From: Actinomadura rubrisoli
GTDB taxonomy: Bacteria > Actinomycetota > Actinomycetes > Streptosporangiales > Streptosporangiaceae
NCBI RefSeq assembly: GCF_004349215.1
Contig: NZ_SMKU01000052.1
Location: forward strand, 1-37,460
Length of the DNA stretch: 37,460 nt
Direction: 5' to 3'
Part shown: one piece after another, positions 17,485 through 26,309 of the stretch
How positions within the stretch are numbered: the stretch's first letter is position 1
Layout of the letters: each line of letters opens with the position of its first letter
Position numbers and translations under genes: made by a program
The notes under the pieces: generated by a model
What the model was told of the DNA's origin: nothing
What the model saw: only the letters and a program-made list of their open reading frames with translations
Databases searched by the model: none

Positions 17485-18179
17485 CGCGCGTGGATCAGGA
17501 CGATGCTGCCGCGCTCGTTCGGGGCGGAGCGGTCGGCGAGCGCGACGAGCGGGGTCAGGGGGGCGGCGGCGTTGAAGCCGACCTTCCCGCCGTACGTCGA
17601 GAGCGACAGGTAGAGGCGCTCGGTCGCGGCGGTCCGGAACTGGTACGAGTGCCTGACCAGGTCCAGGCCGCGCTCGTCCATCAGCTTGCCGAGGATGCCG
17701 TGCGTGTAGGTGTGCTGCACGTGGTACTTGGCCTTGTGCGCGTCGCGCAGCTTCGGCCAGGCGTCGGCGCGGCTCAGCACGTCGGCGGACATGAAGATCT
17801 CGCCGCCGGGCTTGAGGACCCGCGCCATCTCGTCCAGCGACCTGCCGCCGTCGTCGAAGTGCTCGATCGCGCACACCGACAGGACGGCGTCGAACGAGGC
17901 GTCCGCGAACGGCAGCCGCAGCGCGTCACACTCGACGAGCGCGGGGGCGTGCGCGAGCGTCCGCCCGTACAGCATCTTGCCGCGGGCAAGGTCGATCGAG
18001 ACGGCGTCGGCGCCGCGCCTGCGCGCGCGCCCGGCCCAGTAGCCGTCGCCTCCGGCGACGTCGAGGACCCGCTTGCCGCGCAGGTCCCGGCCCATCCAGT
18101 CCAGCAGCGTCCCCGCCTCGCGGTACCGGCACACATGCACCTGGTGCCCCATGAAGGCGACCACATCCGAGAGTTTCAT
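17475..18179 (-). CDS. SAM-dependent class I methyltransferase
   Basis: A 234-residue enzyme. V-L-D-V-A-G-G-D-G-Y-W near residue 40 is the SAM-binding loop (motif I). S-I-D-L-A is the acidic motif II strand, and D-A-V-L-S-V-C-A-I-E-H-F-D-D is motif III/IV, typical of the Methyltransf_11 type. R-V-L-K-P-G-G-E-I-F follows. The substrate is unknown; genes on both sides act on sugars or lipid-linked glycans, so a sugar or isoprenoid acceptor is possible. The ATG at 18179 is near-leaderless: TACAGT lies eight bases upstream. It is divergent from the flippase-like gene. Confidence 0.85.
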   Translation of the reverse strand: MKLSDVVAFMGHQVHVCRYREAGTLLDWMGRDLRGKRVLDVAGGDGYWAGRARRRGADAVSIDLARGKMLYGRTLAHAPALVECDALRLPFADASFDAVLSVCAIEHFDDGGRSLDEMARVLKPGGEIFMSADVLSRADAWPKLRDAHKAKYHVQHTYTHGILGKLMDERGLDLVRHSYQFRTAATERLYLSLSTYGGKVGFNAAAPLTPLVALADRSAPNERGSIVLIHARKR

Positions 18180-18187
18180 CGTCCCCA

Positions 18188-18193
18188 ACTGTA
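18188..18193 (-). promoter_or_regulatory. Near-leaderless promoter of the methyltransferase gene
   Basis: TACAGT on the minus strand, eight bases before the ATG at 18179, predicting a two-base leader. Confidence 0.5.
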
Positions 18194-18246
18194 GGGCTCG
18201 CGGGCGGGGCGGCGTCCGCGAAGCCGCGCCGCGAACCCCGGTCGCC

Positions 18247-18252
18247 TACCCT
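18247..18252 (+). promoter_or_regulatory. Leaderless promoter of the UPF0104 gene
   Basis: TACCCT, six bases, then GTG at 18259. This geometry decides the start: the open frame continues 62 codons further upstream but those would cross the divergent gene. Confidence 0.6.
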
Positions 18253-18258
18253 GGGCGC

Positions 18259-19305
18259 GTGAACACGAAGGTCGTCGCCATGCGGATCTCGCGCGTGCTG
18301 CTCGTGCTGCTCGCGCTGGCCTTCTGCGCGTACAGCGTCGTCTCCCAGTGGGACGAGACGACCAGGGCGTTCGGGGAGATGTCCTGGCCGACGCTCGCCG
18401 GATCCCTGGCCGCCGGGCTCGCCGGGCTGTTCGCGTGGATGCTGGGCTGGCGGACCTTCCTCACCGGGCTCGGGTCGGCGCTGCCGCTGCGGGCCGCGTT
18501 CCGGATCTCGGCGATCTCCCAGCTCGGCAAGTACGTGCCGGGCAAGGTGTGGGCCCTGGTCACCCAGATCGAGATGGCGCGCGAGCACAAGGTCCCGGCC
18601 GAGCGCAGCTTCGGCTCCACGCTGCTCGCCGTGGCGACGTCCACCGCCTGCGGGCTCGCCGTCGCCGCCGTGACGCTGCCGCTGACGTCGGCGGCGGCCC
18701 GCGACCGGTACTGGTGGCTGTTCCCGCTCGCGCCGGTGATGCTGGCGGCGCTCCACCCCAGGATCGTGACGTGGTGCCTGGACACGCTGCTCAAGCTCGT
18801 CCGGCGGCCCACGCTGGAGCATCCCGTCAGCCTCGGCGTCACCCTCGTGGCCATCGCCTGGACGGTGCTGGGCTGGGTGCTGTTCGGCGTCCACACGTGG
18901 CTGCTGTGCATGGCCGTGGGCGGCGACGGGGCCGGTCTTCCGTTCCTCGCCACCGGGGCCTACGCGCTGGCGTTCGTGGCGGGCTTCCTCGTCTTCATCG
19001 CGCCGGGCGGCATCGGCGCGCGGGAGGCGGCGCTGACGGTGGTGCTCACGCCGGTCCTGCCCGCCGGCGCGCCGGTCGTGGTCGCGATCGCCTCCCGCGT
19101 CCTGCTGACGGCCGCCGACCTGCTGAGCGCGGGCGCCGCCCTCCTTCTCGGACGGGGCGCCGGGCCCGCGGCGGCCGGGCAGGCGGCGGCCGGGCAGGCG
19201 GCGGAGCGCTCCGGGCCGGACGAGGACGCGGCCGTGGACGGCGGGAATGAACCGGCCCCCAAGGAGCTTGTCAGGGGTACACAGCCGACGAAGGAGCGAC
19301 CGTGA
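18259..19305 (+). CDS. Flippase-like membrane protein, UPF0104 / LPG-synthase TM family
   Basis: A 348-residue membrane protein with about eight helices. It matches the membrane part of MprF-type lysylphosphatidylglycerol synthases, without the cytosolic aminoacyl-transferase half. Family signatures are [10 protein letters not shown] (near residue 95) and P-G-G-I-G-A-R-E-A (near 255). Stand-alone versions are thought to move lipids or lipid-linked sugars, but this is not proven. The last 50 residues are hydrophilic with an A-A-A-G-Q tandem. The stop overlaps the thioredoxin start (GTGA), so they are coupled. Confidence 0.85.
   Translation: MNTKVVAMRISRVLLVLLALAFCAYSVVSQWDETTRAFGEMSWPTLAGSLAAGLAGLFAWMLGWRTFLTGLGSALPLRAAFRISAISQLGKYVPGKVWALVTQIEMAREHKVPAERSFGSTLLAVATSTACGLAVAAVTLPLTSAAARDRYWWLFPLAPVMLAALHPRIVTWCLDTLLKLVRRPTLEHPVSLGVTLVAIAWTVLGWVLFGVHTWLLCMAVGGDGAGLPFLATGAYALAFVAGFLVFIAPGGIGAREAALTVVLTPVLPAGAPVVVAIASRVLLTAADLLSAGAALLLGRGAGPAAAGQAAAGQAAERSGPDEDAAVDGGNEPAPKELVRGTQPTKERP
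19168..19197 (+). repeat. Two 15-bp tandem units in the UPF0104 gene
   Basis: GCGGCGGCCGGGCAG occurs at 19168-19182 and 19183-19197, with a partial third unit after it. It is in frame and encodes the A-A-G-Q-A linker repeat in the cytoplasmic tail. Confidence 0.8.
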
Positions 19306-19625
19306 CGTCCCCCATCACCGTGACCGACGCGACGTTCGACGACCAGGTCCTCAAGAGCGACACCCCCGTCCTGGTCGACTTCTGGGCGGACTGGTGCGGC
19401 CCCTGCCGGATGATCGCCCCCGTCCTGGAGCAGATCGCCGAGGAGCAGGACGGCAAGATCAGGATCGCGAAGCTGGACTACGACGCGAACCCGCAGACGC
19501 CGCAGAAGTACGGCGTGATGGGCCTTCCGACGCTGCTGCTCTACAAGAACGGCGAGGTCGTGGAGCAGATCGTCGGCGCCAAGCCCAAGCGGGCCCTGCT
19601 CAAGGTGATCGAACCGCACCTGTGA
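19302..19625 (+). CDS. trxA: Thioredoxin
   Basis: A 107-residue thioredoxin, a cytoplasmic disulfide reductant with no signal peptide. W-C-G-P-C has the redox cysteines at 32 and 35, D26 is the buried acid, and P76 in G-L-P-T is the cis-proline. Length is standard. The GTG start at 19302 follows AGGAG at six bases and overlaps the stop of the membrane protein gene. No thioredoxin reductase gene lies nearby, so it is probably an additional paralogue rather than the trxB-linked one. Its last 26 bases overlap the end of the convergent glycosyltransferase gene. Confidence 0.95.
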   Translation: MTSPITVTDATFDDQVLKSDTPVLVDFWADWCGPCRMIAPVLEQIAEEQDGKIRIAKLDYDANPQTPQKYGVMGLPTLLLYKNGEVVEQIVGAKPKRALLKVIEPHL

Positions 19626-20688
19626 GGGTGTCGAGGTAGGCGGCCCACACCGGGCCGTGGTCGACCGGGCGGACGCCGGAGCGCAGCCGCTCCGGCTCCC
19701 CCGCCGCGTAGAAGCGCTCCAGGGCGCCGGTGAGCGCGGCGACGTCGTCCGGCGCGCAGACGAGACCGTCCTCCCCGTCCCGGACCTGGTCCGCGAAGCC
19801 GCCCACGTCGGTGGCGATCACGGGCCGGCCGTGCTCGTAGGCCATCCAGACGTTCTGCGACGCGGTGGCCGTCCGGTACGGCAGGACGAGCGCGTCGGCG
19901 GCGGCGAACAGCCCCGGCACATCGGCGGCGGGCACGTACCCGGGACGCAGGTCGACGCGCGCGGCCAGGTCCAGCTCCCCGATCAGCGCCCGCGTCTCGT
20001 CCAGCCCGCCCCAGAACTCGCCCGCGACGGTCAGCGACACGTCGTCCGGCCCGGCGGCGAGGGCGCGCAGCAGGACGTCCAGGCCCTTGTACGGGCGGAC
20101 GATCCCGAAGAACAGCAGGTGGCGGTGCACCTTCCCGTCGTCCTGCGGGACGGTCGCGGGCGTCGGCAGGTGCGCGGGCATCTCGGCGACGCGCACGGGG
20201 CGGCCGGTCAGCCCCCGGGCCAGCTCCGCCTGCGCCTCGGAATGGACGAGGACGCCGTCCACGCGCCGGAGCAGCCGCTTCATCAGCGGCACGTCATACG
20301 GCTTGCGTTCATGCGGCAGGACGTTGTGGCACAGCGCAATGACCGGCGTACGGCGCCCGACCCCGGCAAGGATGCCCAGGTAGGACGGCACCTGGACGGG
20401 GCTCAGCACGGCCAGTACCACCAGGTCGCAGGAGCGCAGCGAGCGCCCGGTGCGCCACCAGCCGTCCGGACGGCGCCAGTCGAGCCGGCGCCGCGTCCCA
20501 GGGAACGGCTCGCCCTCGGGCTCGGAGATCGTCTGCTGCCCCGGGTATAGGAACGCCGGGTACTGGGCGCGCCACGACTCGATGAGGACCTCGTGCCCCG
20601 CCGCGGCCAGCCGGTGCGCCAGCTCGGTGGTGTGGTGCGCGCCGCCCCCCTTGTAGGGGAACGCCGGGCCGACGATCGCGATCCGCAC
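19600..20688 (-). CDS. GT4-family glycosyltransferase
   Basis: A 362-residue GT-B glycosyltransferase. It begins [20 protein letters not shown], the glycine-rich acceptor loop. [15 protein letters not shown] opens the donor domain near 195, and the [16 protein letters not shown] region near 290 stands where the donor-binding E-x7-E lies; only the second Glu is evident here. Upstream and ten bases away is the polyprenol-type GT2 gene, suggesting one operon that first makes a lipid-linked sugar and then extends it. The specific sugar is unknown. Confidence 0.85.
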   Translation of the reverse strand: MRIAIVGPAFPYKGGGAHHTTELAHRLAAAGHEVLIESWRAQYPAFLYPGQQTISEPEGEPFPGTRRRLDWRRPDGWWRTGRSLRSCDLVVLAVLSPVQVPSYLGILAGVGRRTPVIALCHNVLPHERKPYDVPLMKRLLRRVDGVLVHSEAQAELARGLTGRPVRVAEMPAHLPTPATVPQDDGKVHRHLLFFGIVRPYKGLDVLLRALAAGPDDVSLTVAGEFWGGLDETRALIGELDLAARVDLRPGYVPAADVPGLFAAADALVLPYRTATASQNVWMAYEHGRPVIATDVGGFADQVRDGEDGLVCAPDDVAALTGALERFYAAGEPERLRSGVRPVDHGPVWAAYLDTLTGAVRSP

Positions 20689-20698
20689 GCGGCCGCGC

Positions 20699-21736
20699 CT
20701 AGACGTCGCCGCGCGAGCGGACGATGAGGTCGGCCAGCAGGGCCAGCGACGCGATGATCAGCCCCGTCACGAAGATCATGATGGTGTTGTTGGCGAAGTA
20801 GCCGAAGTGCACGACCATGTCGAACACGCCCTTGAGCAGCCCGATCACGATCAGCCACAGCGCGGGCGGCATCAGCACCTTGAGCGGGTTGAAGTACATC
20901 ACCATCCGCAGCACCTGGAGGATGTAGCGGTAGGCGTCCTTGGTGAAGTGGAACTTCGACTTCCCCGCCCGCTTGGCGTAGTCGATCGGCACGTACCGCA
21001 CCGGGTGCTGGTTCGACAGGAACGCGATCGTGATCGTCGTGACGCAGGAGAAGCCGGGGGGCAGCAGCCGCAGGTAGGGCAGCGAGACCTCGCGGCGGAA
21101 CGCCCGCAGCCCGGAGTTCAGGTCGGGGATCCGGGTGTTGGTGAGCCGCTCGGCGACCTTGCGGATGAACCACTTGGCGGGGACGCGCAGCGCCTTGTGC
21201 GTGCCCTCCTCGCTGGTGCGCGCCCCGACGACCTGGTCCACGGACGGGTCGGTGTCGAGCAGCTCCACCAGTTCGGGGATCCGGTCGTTGGGATAGGACA
21301 TGTCGGCGTCGGTCCACACGACGATCTCGCCGCGGGCCTGCTGGGAGCCGATGCGGCGGACGGTGCCGGAGCCGCTGTTGTGCTGGAACGCCATGATCCG
21401 CATGTGCGGGAAGCGCGGGGCGGCCTCCTCCAGCTTGGCCAGCGTCGCGTCGGTGGAGCAGTCGTCGACGGCGAGCAGCTCGTAGGTCTTGCCGCTGCCG
21501 TCCATCGCCGCGCAGATGCGCTCGACCTCGTCGATCACGTGGTCCTGCTCGTTGTAGCAGGGCAGGACGATCGTCACGTGGACGGGCTCGCGCGCGGGCT
21601 CGGGAGCGGGCACCGGCGCGGGCTCCGCCGCCGGGCGGGACGGCGACGCGGGCGGCGGTGAGGCGGGCGGCGACACCGGCGGCGCGGGCGTCGAAGCGGC
21701 GGGCTGGGGCGCCGACGTGGCGGACTGGGTACTCAC
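20699..21736 (-). CDS. GT2 polyprenol-phosphate glycosyltransferase
   Basis: A 345-residue protein. A Pro/Ala/Ser tail of 50 residues precedes a GT-A domain starting V-T-I-V-L-P-C-Y-N-E. A-V-D-D-C-S-T-D is next, then D-A-D-M-S-Y-P as the metal-binding triad, and D-L-N-S-G-L-R-A-F-R as the acceptor loop of the DPM1/GtrB group. Two helices (about 285-305 and 315-335) at the C-terminus anchor it. Expected reaction: sugar transfer from a nucleotide donor to polyprenyl phosphate on the cytoplasmic face, giving a donor for GT-C enzymes such as the adjacent 702-residue protein. Start is GTG at 21736 with TATTCT eight bases upstream. Confidence 0.88.
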   Translation of the reverse strand: MSTQSATSAPQPAASTPAPPVSPPASPPPASPSRPAAEPAPVPAPEPAREPVHVTIVLPCYNEQDHVIDEVERICAAMDGSGKTYELLAVDDCSTDATLAKLEEAAPRFPHMRIMAFQHNSGSGTVRRIGSQQARGEIVVWTDADMSYPNDRIPELVELLDTDPSVDQVVGARTSEEGTHKALRVPAKWFIRKVAERLTNTRIPDLNSGLRAFRREVSLPYLRLLPPGFSCVTTITIAFLSNQHPVRYVPIDYAKRAGKSKFHFTKDAYRYILQVLRMVMYFNPLKVLMPPALWLIVIGLLKGVFDMVVHFGYFANNTIMIFVTGLIIASLALLADLIVRSRGDV

Positions 21737-21744
21737 GCAGGGCG

Positions 21745-21750
21745 AGAATA
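21745..21750 (-). promoter_or_regulatory. Near-leaderless promoter of the GT2-GT4 pair
   Basis: TATTCT on the minus strand, eight bases before the GTG at 21736. It lies in the 39-base gap after the membrane protein gene, so the pair may have its own promoter. Confidence 0.45.
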
Positions 21751-21775
21751 CTCGCCCCGGCGCACCCGGGCGGCC

Positions 21776-23884
21776 TTACGGGCGGGGCGGCTCGGCGATC
21801 CACACATCGACGCCCAGCCGCCACGTGCCGCCGGGCGGAGCGTCCAGCGTGCGCCCGTCCTGGCGGGTCCGCAGCGCCATGACCTGCGACACCGGGCCGT
21901 ACTGCCGCACCTGCCCCGGCTCCGCCGCCATGATCACCGGACGCCGCCCGGCCGCGAACACCCGCCCGATGACGCGCCGGACGTCCGCGGGCCGCGCCGC
22001 GGGCGCCGTCCGCGCCGCGGGCAGCCCGCACATGCCGCGGACCACCTGGAGGAACCGGTCGGCGGTGGCCCGCTCGATGATCACGACGGAACGGCGCGGC
22101 CCCAGTTCCTCGCACATGCGGTGGACGGCCGCCCGCTCGTGCTGGTCCGTCCGCGACACCATGTACCTCCCGGACGACAGCACGATCGGGACCCCCAGTA
22201 GCAGGACTCCGAGCACCGCCGCCGGGCGGACGACCCGCGGCCCGTACCCGAGCCTGCGGATCCGCCTCGTCGTCCAGGCCGCCGCGAACATGGCGAACAG
22301 CAGCAGCCCCGGGATGACGAGCCCGATCAGCCGCCGGGACGCCCACGGGTGGTCGGGCGTGATGCCGGGACGCAGCAGCACCTGCACGGTCGTCCAGACC
22401 ACCACCGCGTACGGCAGCAGCCACTCCGGCGACCGGCCGCGCACCAGCCGCCGCACCAGCAGCGCCGCGCCGAGCGTGGCCAGCAGCAGCGCGGGGACGC
22501 CGATGTACCAGGCGACCCAGTGCAGGGACAGCTCCGAGTACTGCCGGGTGCCGTCGACGGGCAGGTGGCCGATCAGCTGCACCTGCTCGATGAAGTGCGC
22601 GTTCAGCTCGTCATCGGGATTGTCCGGCACGCGGCGGACGGTCTGCACCAGCGGGCGGACGGCGAACGCCGCCATCACCAGCACGGTCAGCACGGCCGCG
22701 GCCCACGGCAGCCGCCCGCGCCCGATCGCCGTCCCGGCGCCGCGCAGCCGCGGGCCCGTCCGCTCCCAGCGCAGCAGCACCGCCATGACACCGGCCGCCA
22801 CGACGGTCAGCGCGGTGAGGAGCAGGAGGGGATCGAGCGAGGCGTGCAGGTACCGCAGGTACGGGCGGGAGAGCGCGAAGCCCTCGGCCAGCCCGGCGCC
22901 GACCCCGATCACCAGCCCGGCCGCCAGCGGGTACCCGGTCCGGCGGCCGCGCGCGACGAGCAGCCCGGCGAACACCGCCACCGGCAGCACGTCCCGCAGC
23001 CCGTCGATGCGGACGAGCACGATCAGCCCCAGCGCGGCCCCGGCGAGGAACGCCTTCGTCCGGGCCGACCGCGCCCCCTCCTTCCGGACGTCGTGGAGCA
23101 GGGCCAGCCCGCCGAGCAGCAGGACGAGGGCGGGCGGCTCGCTGAACGTCGAGCGGGAGACCCACAGCATGGGCAGCGTCAGCGCCAGGAGCAGCGCCCC
23201 GGCGGGCGCCCAGCGGGGCCCGACCAGCCGCGCGACCAGCCCCGCGAACGCGAGGACGGAGCAGGCGCCGAGCAGCGGCGCCATCAGCAGCAGCCCGTGC
23301 GTCCCGCCGATCCAGCCGCCCAGCGCCAGGATCATCGGGAGCCCCGCCATGAACTGCGGGACCAGCGAGCCGCCGTCCTCGTAGAAGGCGGGACCGGCGT
23401 AGGCCAGCGCCCTGTCGTCGCCGCCGAACGCCCCCTCCCTCCGCGGGATCGGCAGCGAGCCGTGGTCGGCCAGCCACGTCGCGAACTGCACGTACGAGGC
23501 CGGGTCGCGGCGCACGATGATCTGCTCGGAGCACATCGCCACCTGGAGCGCGAGGAACGCCGCCGCCACCGCGAGGACGGCGCCGGTCGCCCACCACGAC
23601 ACCGCGCCCAGCCCGCCCGGCTCCGCCGCGCCGCGCCCGTCCGCGCCGTCCGCGCCGCTGGTCCCGTCCGCGCCGCTGGTCCCCCGCGGCCTGGAGCGCA
23701 GGCCCTGCCACAGCACCAGCGCCGCGACCGGCACGAACAAGCAGATCGCCGGGCCCGGACGGAACGCGCCCGCCAGCAGCAGCGGGAGCGAGACGGCCAG
23801 CCACGCCACGAGGAGCAGGGCCGGGGCCACGGTGATCCTGGCGAGCACCCGGCCGGCGGTCGTGCTCGCGACGTGGTCATTCAT
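21776..23884 (-). CDS. Large GT-C-like membrane protein
   Basis: A 702-residue protein with about 12-13 hydrophobic helices. Between helices 3 and 4 lies a conserved-looking loop with I-I-V-R-R-D-P-A-S-Y and P-A-F-Y-E-D-G, consistent with an acidic catalytic loop of polyprenol-phosphate-sugar dependent (GT39/GT83-like) transferases. The C-terminal 150 residues are a soluble domain, presumably extracytoplasmic. A low-complexity G-T-S-G-A-D-G repeat separates the second and third helices. No family name is certain. Immediately downstream is the polyprenol-phosphate GT2 gene, which could supply its donor. Start ATG 23884 with TACGCT eight bases upstream; divergent from the TIGR03089 gene. Confidence 0.75.
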   Translation of the reverse strand: MNDHVASTTAGRVLARITVAPALLLVAWLAVSLPLLLAGAFRPGPAICLFVPVAALVLWQGLRSRPRGTSGADGTSGADGADGRGAAEPGGLGAVSWWATGAVLAVAAAFLALQVAMCSEQIIVRRDPASYVQFATWLADHGSLPIPRREGAFGGDDRALAYAGPAFYEDGGSLVPQFMAGLPMILALGGWIGGTHGLLLMAPLLGACSVLAFAGLVARLVGPRWAPAGALLLALTLPMLWVSRSTFSEPPALVLLLGGLALLHDVRKEGARSARTKAFLAGAALGLIVLVRIDGLRDVLPVAVFAGLLVARGRRTGYPLAAGLVIGVGAGLAEGFALSRPYLRYLHASLDPLLLLTALTVVAAGVMAVLLRWERTGPRLRGAGTAIGRGRLPWAAAVLTVLVMAAFAVRPLVQTVRRVPDNPDDELNAHFIEQVQLIGHLPVDGTRQYSELSLHWVAWYIGVPALLLATLGAALLVRRLVRGRSPEWLLPYAVVVWTTVQVLLRPGITPDHPWASRRLIGLVIPGLLLFAMFAAAWTTRRIRRLGYGPRVVRPAAVLGVLLLGVPIVLSSGRYMVSRTDQHERAAVHRMCEELGPRRSVVIIERATADRFLQVVRGMCGLPAARTAPAARPADVRRVIGRVFAAGRRPVIMAAEPGQVRQYGPVSQVMALRTRQDGRTLDAPPGGTWRLGVDVWIAEPPRP
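23648..23683 (-). repeat. Two exact 18-bp tandem units in the GT-C-like gene
   Basis: GTCCGCGCCGCTGGTCCC (plus-strand reading) occurs at 23648-23665 and 23666-23683. It encodes the G-T-S-G-A-D repeat in a cytoplasmic or external loop and keeps the frame. Confidence 0.85.
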
Positions 23885-23892
23885 CGCTGCGG

Positions 23893-23898
23893 AGCGTA
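23893..23898 (-). promoter_or_regulatory. Near-leaderless promoter of the GT-C-like gene
   Basis: TACGCT on the minus strand, eight bases before the ATG. The divergent gene has the same hexamer 45 bases away. Confidence 0.5.
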
Positions 23899-23942
23899 GC
23901 GGGCACGGCCGCGCGGTGAGGCGTGGCGGGCCGCGGGGGCTC

Positions 23943-23948
23943 TACGCT
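23943..23948 (+). promoter_or_regulatory. Leaderless promoter of the TIGR03089 gene
   Basis: TACGCT, six bases, then ATG at 23955, with no ribosome site: the leaderless arrangement. Confidence 0.6.
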
Positions 23949-23954
23949 CGGCCC

Positions 23955-24806
23955 ATGACCACACGCGCCCAGGAGGACATCGGCCCGGCGGAGCTGCTTC
24001 GGCGGCGGGTGGCGGGCGACCCGTCCCGGCCTCTGGTGACCTACTACGACGACGGGCCGGGCGAGCGGGTCGAGCTGTCGGCGCGGACGTTCGACAACTG
24101 GGTCTCCAAGACCGCGAACTTCCTGGTGGACGGCCTGGGCGCCGAGCCGGGCACGCGGGCGGTGCTCGCGCTCCCGCCGCACTGGCAGAGCGCGGTGTGG
24201 CTGATGGCCTGCTGGTCGGCGGGGCTCGTCGCCGAGCCGGTCGACCCGGAGACGGTCCGGACGCGGATCGGAGCGGACGCGGCCGAACCCTTGGGGGCCT
24301 CCGGGCCGTACATCCTGGCGGCGGCCGAGGAGGTGCTGGACGAGGTGATCGCGGACACCGGCGCGGAGGAGATCGTCGGCCTGTCGCTGCACGCGCTGGG
24401 CGGCCCGCTGGGGCGGTGCCCGGCGGGGGTCGTCGACTACGCGGCGGAGGTCCGCGCCTACGGCGACCGGTTCGCGGCGGGCCCCGAGGTGACGCCCGCG
24501 GCACCCGCGCTCAGTGTGACAAAGGCCACATTGAGCGGGTCGGACCTGGTCGCCGCGGCCCATGCGGCCGTCGCGAAGTGGGACCTTGACGCACGGGACC
24601 GTGTCCTGGTTGACATGTCGTTCGCCACACTCGACGGGCTTCTGGCGGGCCTGCTCGCACCACTAGCCTCAGGTGCTTCCGTCATAATTCAACGAAACTT
24701 CGACAAAGCCGCCCTAGATCGACGAGTCACCCTGGAGCATGTGACGGCGGTGGCGGGTCTGCCGGGATGGAATGACGCATCCGGGTCCCTGCACCGGCTC
24801 TCCTGA
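23955..24806 (+). CDS. TIGR03089 family protein, truncated adenylate-forming fold
   Basis: A 283-residue protein of the TIGR03089 family. It resembles the N-terminal subdomain of acyl-CoA synthetases (T-Y-Y-D-D-G-P-G-E-R-V-E-L-S-A-R-T-F-D-N-W early, then A-L-P-P-H-W-Q-S-A-V-W-L). It is about half the length of a working ligase and lacks the Ser/Thr/Gly-rich ATP loop and the C-terminal lysine domain, so catalysis is unlikely. From memory, the family neighbours the LCP gene in Mycobacterium too. Codon use changes towards the 3' end: from about 24500 to 24730 rarer codons (CTA, ATA, CAA, CGA, AGT) cluster. Function unknown. Confidence 0.85.
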   Translation: MTTRAQEDIGPAELLRRRVAGDPSRPLVTYYDDGPGERVELSARTFDNWVSKTANFLVDGLGAEPGTRAVLALPPHWQSAVWLMACWSAGLVAEPVDPETVRTRIGADAAEPLGASGPYILAAAEEVLDEVIADTGAEEIVGLSLHALGGPLGRCPAGVVDYAAEVRAYGDRFAAGPEVTPAAPALSVTKATLSGSDLVAAAHAAVAKWDLDARDRVLVDMSFATLDGLLAGLLAPLASGASVIIQRNFDKAALDRRVTLEHVTAVAGLPGWNDASGSLHRLS

Positions 24807-24808
24807 CC

Positions 24809-24814
24809 TACGCT
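24809..24814 (+). promoter_or_regulatory. Possible -10 box for the LCP gene
   Basis: TACGCT just after the stop of the TIGR03089 gene. Transcription from about 24821 would leave a 70-base leader before the ATG at 24891. Confidence 0.4.
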
Positions 24815-24890
24815 TCCCTTGCTCTTGCCCGACCCGCGACCGCACACCCGATCCCCTGAAGGCGGGGCGCACCCCCGGACCCCGGAGCCG

Positions 24891-26309
24891 ATGAACAGCA
24901 ACCCGATGTACATGGAGTACGTCGACGACGCCGATCCGCAGCCGGCGCCGCCTCGACGCGGTTGGCGCATCCTCGGCTGGGTGTGCATCGGACTGTCGGC
25001 GGTCATGGTGGCCGGCTCCCTCACCGCCTACGGCCTGTACCGCAAGGCGTTCGGGAACATCGCGCACGAGGACGTGAACGCGCAGCTCGGGCCGAACCGG
25101 CCCAAGAAGCTGAACAGCGCGATGAACATCCTCATCCTCGGGTCCGACACCCGCGCCGGGGCCAACGCCAAGTACGGCCGCAGCATGAAGAACGAGCCGC
25201 CCCGCTCGGACACGATGATCCTGCTGCACCTGTCCCCCGGCGGCGGGCAGGCGATGGGCATCAGCTTCCCTCGCGACCTGATGATCCCGATGCCGTCCTG
25301 CAAGACCAAGACCGGCAGCACGCCCCCCGCGTCCCGGGCGCAGATCAACTCGGCGTTCACCAGCGGCGGCGCCGGCTGCGTGATGAAGGCGATCGAGAAC
25401 ATCTCCAACATCCGCATCGACCACTTCATGCAGGTCGACTTCAACGGCTTCAAGTCCATCACCAACGCCGTCGGCGGCGTCCCGGTGTGCCTGCCGAAGG
25501 ACGTCGACGACCGGCAGTCCAAGCTCAAGCTCACCCGGGGCCGCCACACGATCAAGGGCGAGACGGCGCTGGCCTACGTCCGCAACCGGCACGGCCTCGG
25601 CGACGGCTCCGACACCGACCGCATCAAGCGGCAGCAGAAGTTCATGGGCGCCCTGGCCAACAAGGCGATGAGCGCGGGCGTGCTCAGCAACCCGGCCCGG
25701 CTGCTGTCGCTGATGAACGCGACCACCAAGTCGCTCACCACCGACAAGGAACTGACGCCGCAGGTCATGATGAAGATCGCCCAGGGCATGCAGGGCATGA
25801 CCTCGGGCAAGCTCCGCTTTGTCACGGTCCCGTCGGGCCCCGACCCGCTCGACCCCAACCGGGTCGCGCTCAACGCGGGCGCCCAGCCGTTCTTCGCCTC
25901 CATCCGCAACGACAAGACGGTGCCCGCCGAGCCCAAGCCGAGCGGCGCCAAGATCCCGCCGAGCCAGGTGCGGGTGCGGGTGTTCAACGCCAGCGGCGTC
26001 ACCGGCAAGGCCACCCGCGTCGCCGAGGACCTGGAGTCGCAGGGCTTCCAGGTGACGGTGGGCGGCAACGCCCCCGGCACGCGGACCAGCAAGGTCCTGT
26101 ACGGCTCGGGCGCCGACCAGCAGGCCCAGACCCTGGCCGGGCTGATCCCGGGCAAACCGCAGCCCGCGGCCCGCACAAGCGGCGGCTCGCCCGGCGTCGT
26201 CGACCTGATCGTCGGCTCCGACTGGACGGTCCTGAAGAGCTCCAGGGCGGGCATCCCGAAGCAGACCGGCGAGATCAAAGCCAACGACGACATCTGCAAG
26301 GAGCCCTAA
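24891..26309 (+). CDS. LCP (LytR-CpsA-Psr) family wall-glycopolymer ligase
   Basis: A 472-residue membrane-anchored enzyme that transfers polyprenyl-pyrophosphate-linked glycopolymers to peptidoglycan outside the membrane. One helix lies at about 24-50. The LCP domain holds L-G-S-D-T-R-A-G (near 83), R-S-D-T-M-I-L, S-F-P-R-D-L (near 125) and R-N-R-H-G-L-G-D-G-S-D-T-D-R-I-K-R (near 230), which supply the Arg and Asp residues that bind pyrophosphate and metal. Residues about 359-460 are a LytR_C domain (V-R-V-F-N-A-S-G-V-T-G-K-A). The ATG at 24891 follows GGAG three bases away; a TTG at 24819 would add an unlikely Pro-rich stretch. It leads into the acyltransferase and teichoic-acid-type genes, so that polymer is the likely cargo. 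Confidence 0.92.
   Translation: MNSNPMYMEYVDDADPQPAPPRRGWRILGWVCIGLSAVMVAGSLTAYGLYRKAFGNIAHEDVNAQLGPNRPKKLNSAMNILILGSDTRAGANAKYGRSMKNEPPRSDTMILLHLSPGGGQAMGISFPRDLMIPMPSCKTKTGSTPPASRAQINSAFTSGGAGCVMKAIENISNIRIDHFMQVDFNGFKSITNAVGGVPVCLPKDVDDRQSKLKLTRGRHTIKGETALAYVRNRHGLGDGSDTDRIKRQQKFMGALANKAMSAGVLSNPARLLSLMNATTKSLTTDKELTPQVMMKIAQGMQGMTSGKLRFVTVPSGPDPLDPNRVALNAGAQPFFASIRNDKTVPAEPKPSGAKIPPSQVRVRVFNASGVTGKATRVAEDLESQGFQVTVGGNAPGTRTSKVLYGSGADQQAQTLAGLIPGKPQPAARTSGGSPGVVDLIVGSDWTVLKSSRAGIPKQTGEIKANDDICKEP

Noticed and set aside
18073..18258. 62-codon N-terminal extension of the UPF0104 protein
   Set aside because: It would run through the divergent methyltransferase gene; TACCCT-N6-GTG places the start at 18259.
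18259..19305. Full lysylphosphatidylglycerol synthase (MprF)
   Set aside because: Only the membrane half is present; the cytosolic aminoacyl-transfer domain is absent and the gene ends in a normal stop.
24610..24615. TTGACA as a -35 inside the TIGR03089 gene
   Set aside because: No TANNNT at 16-19 bases downstream.
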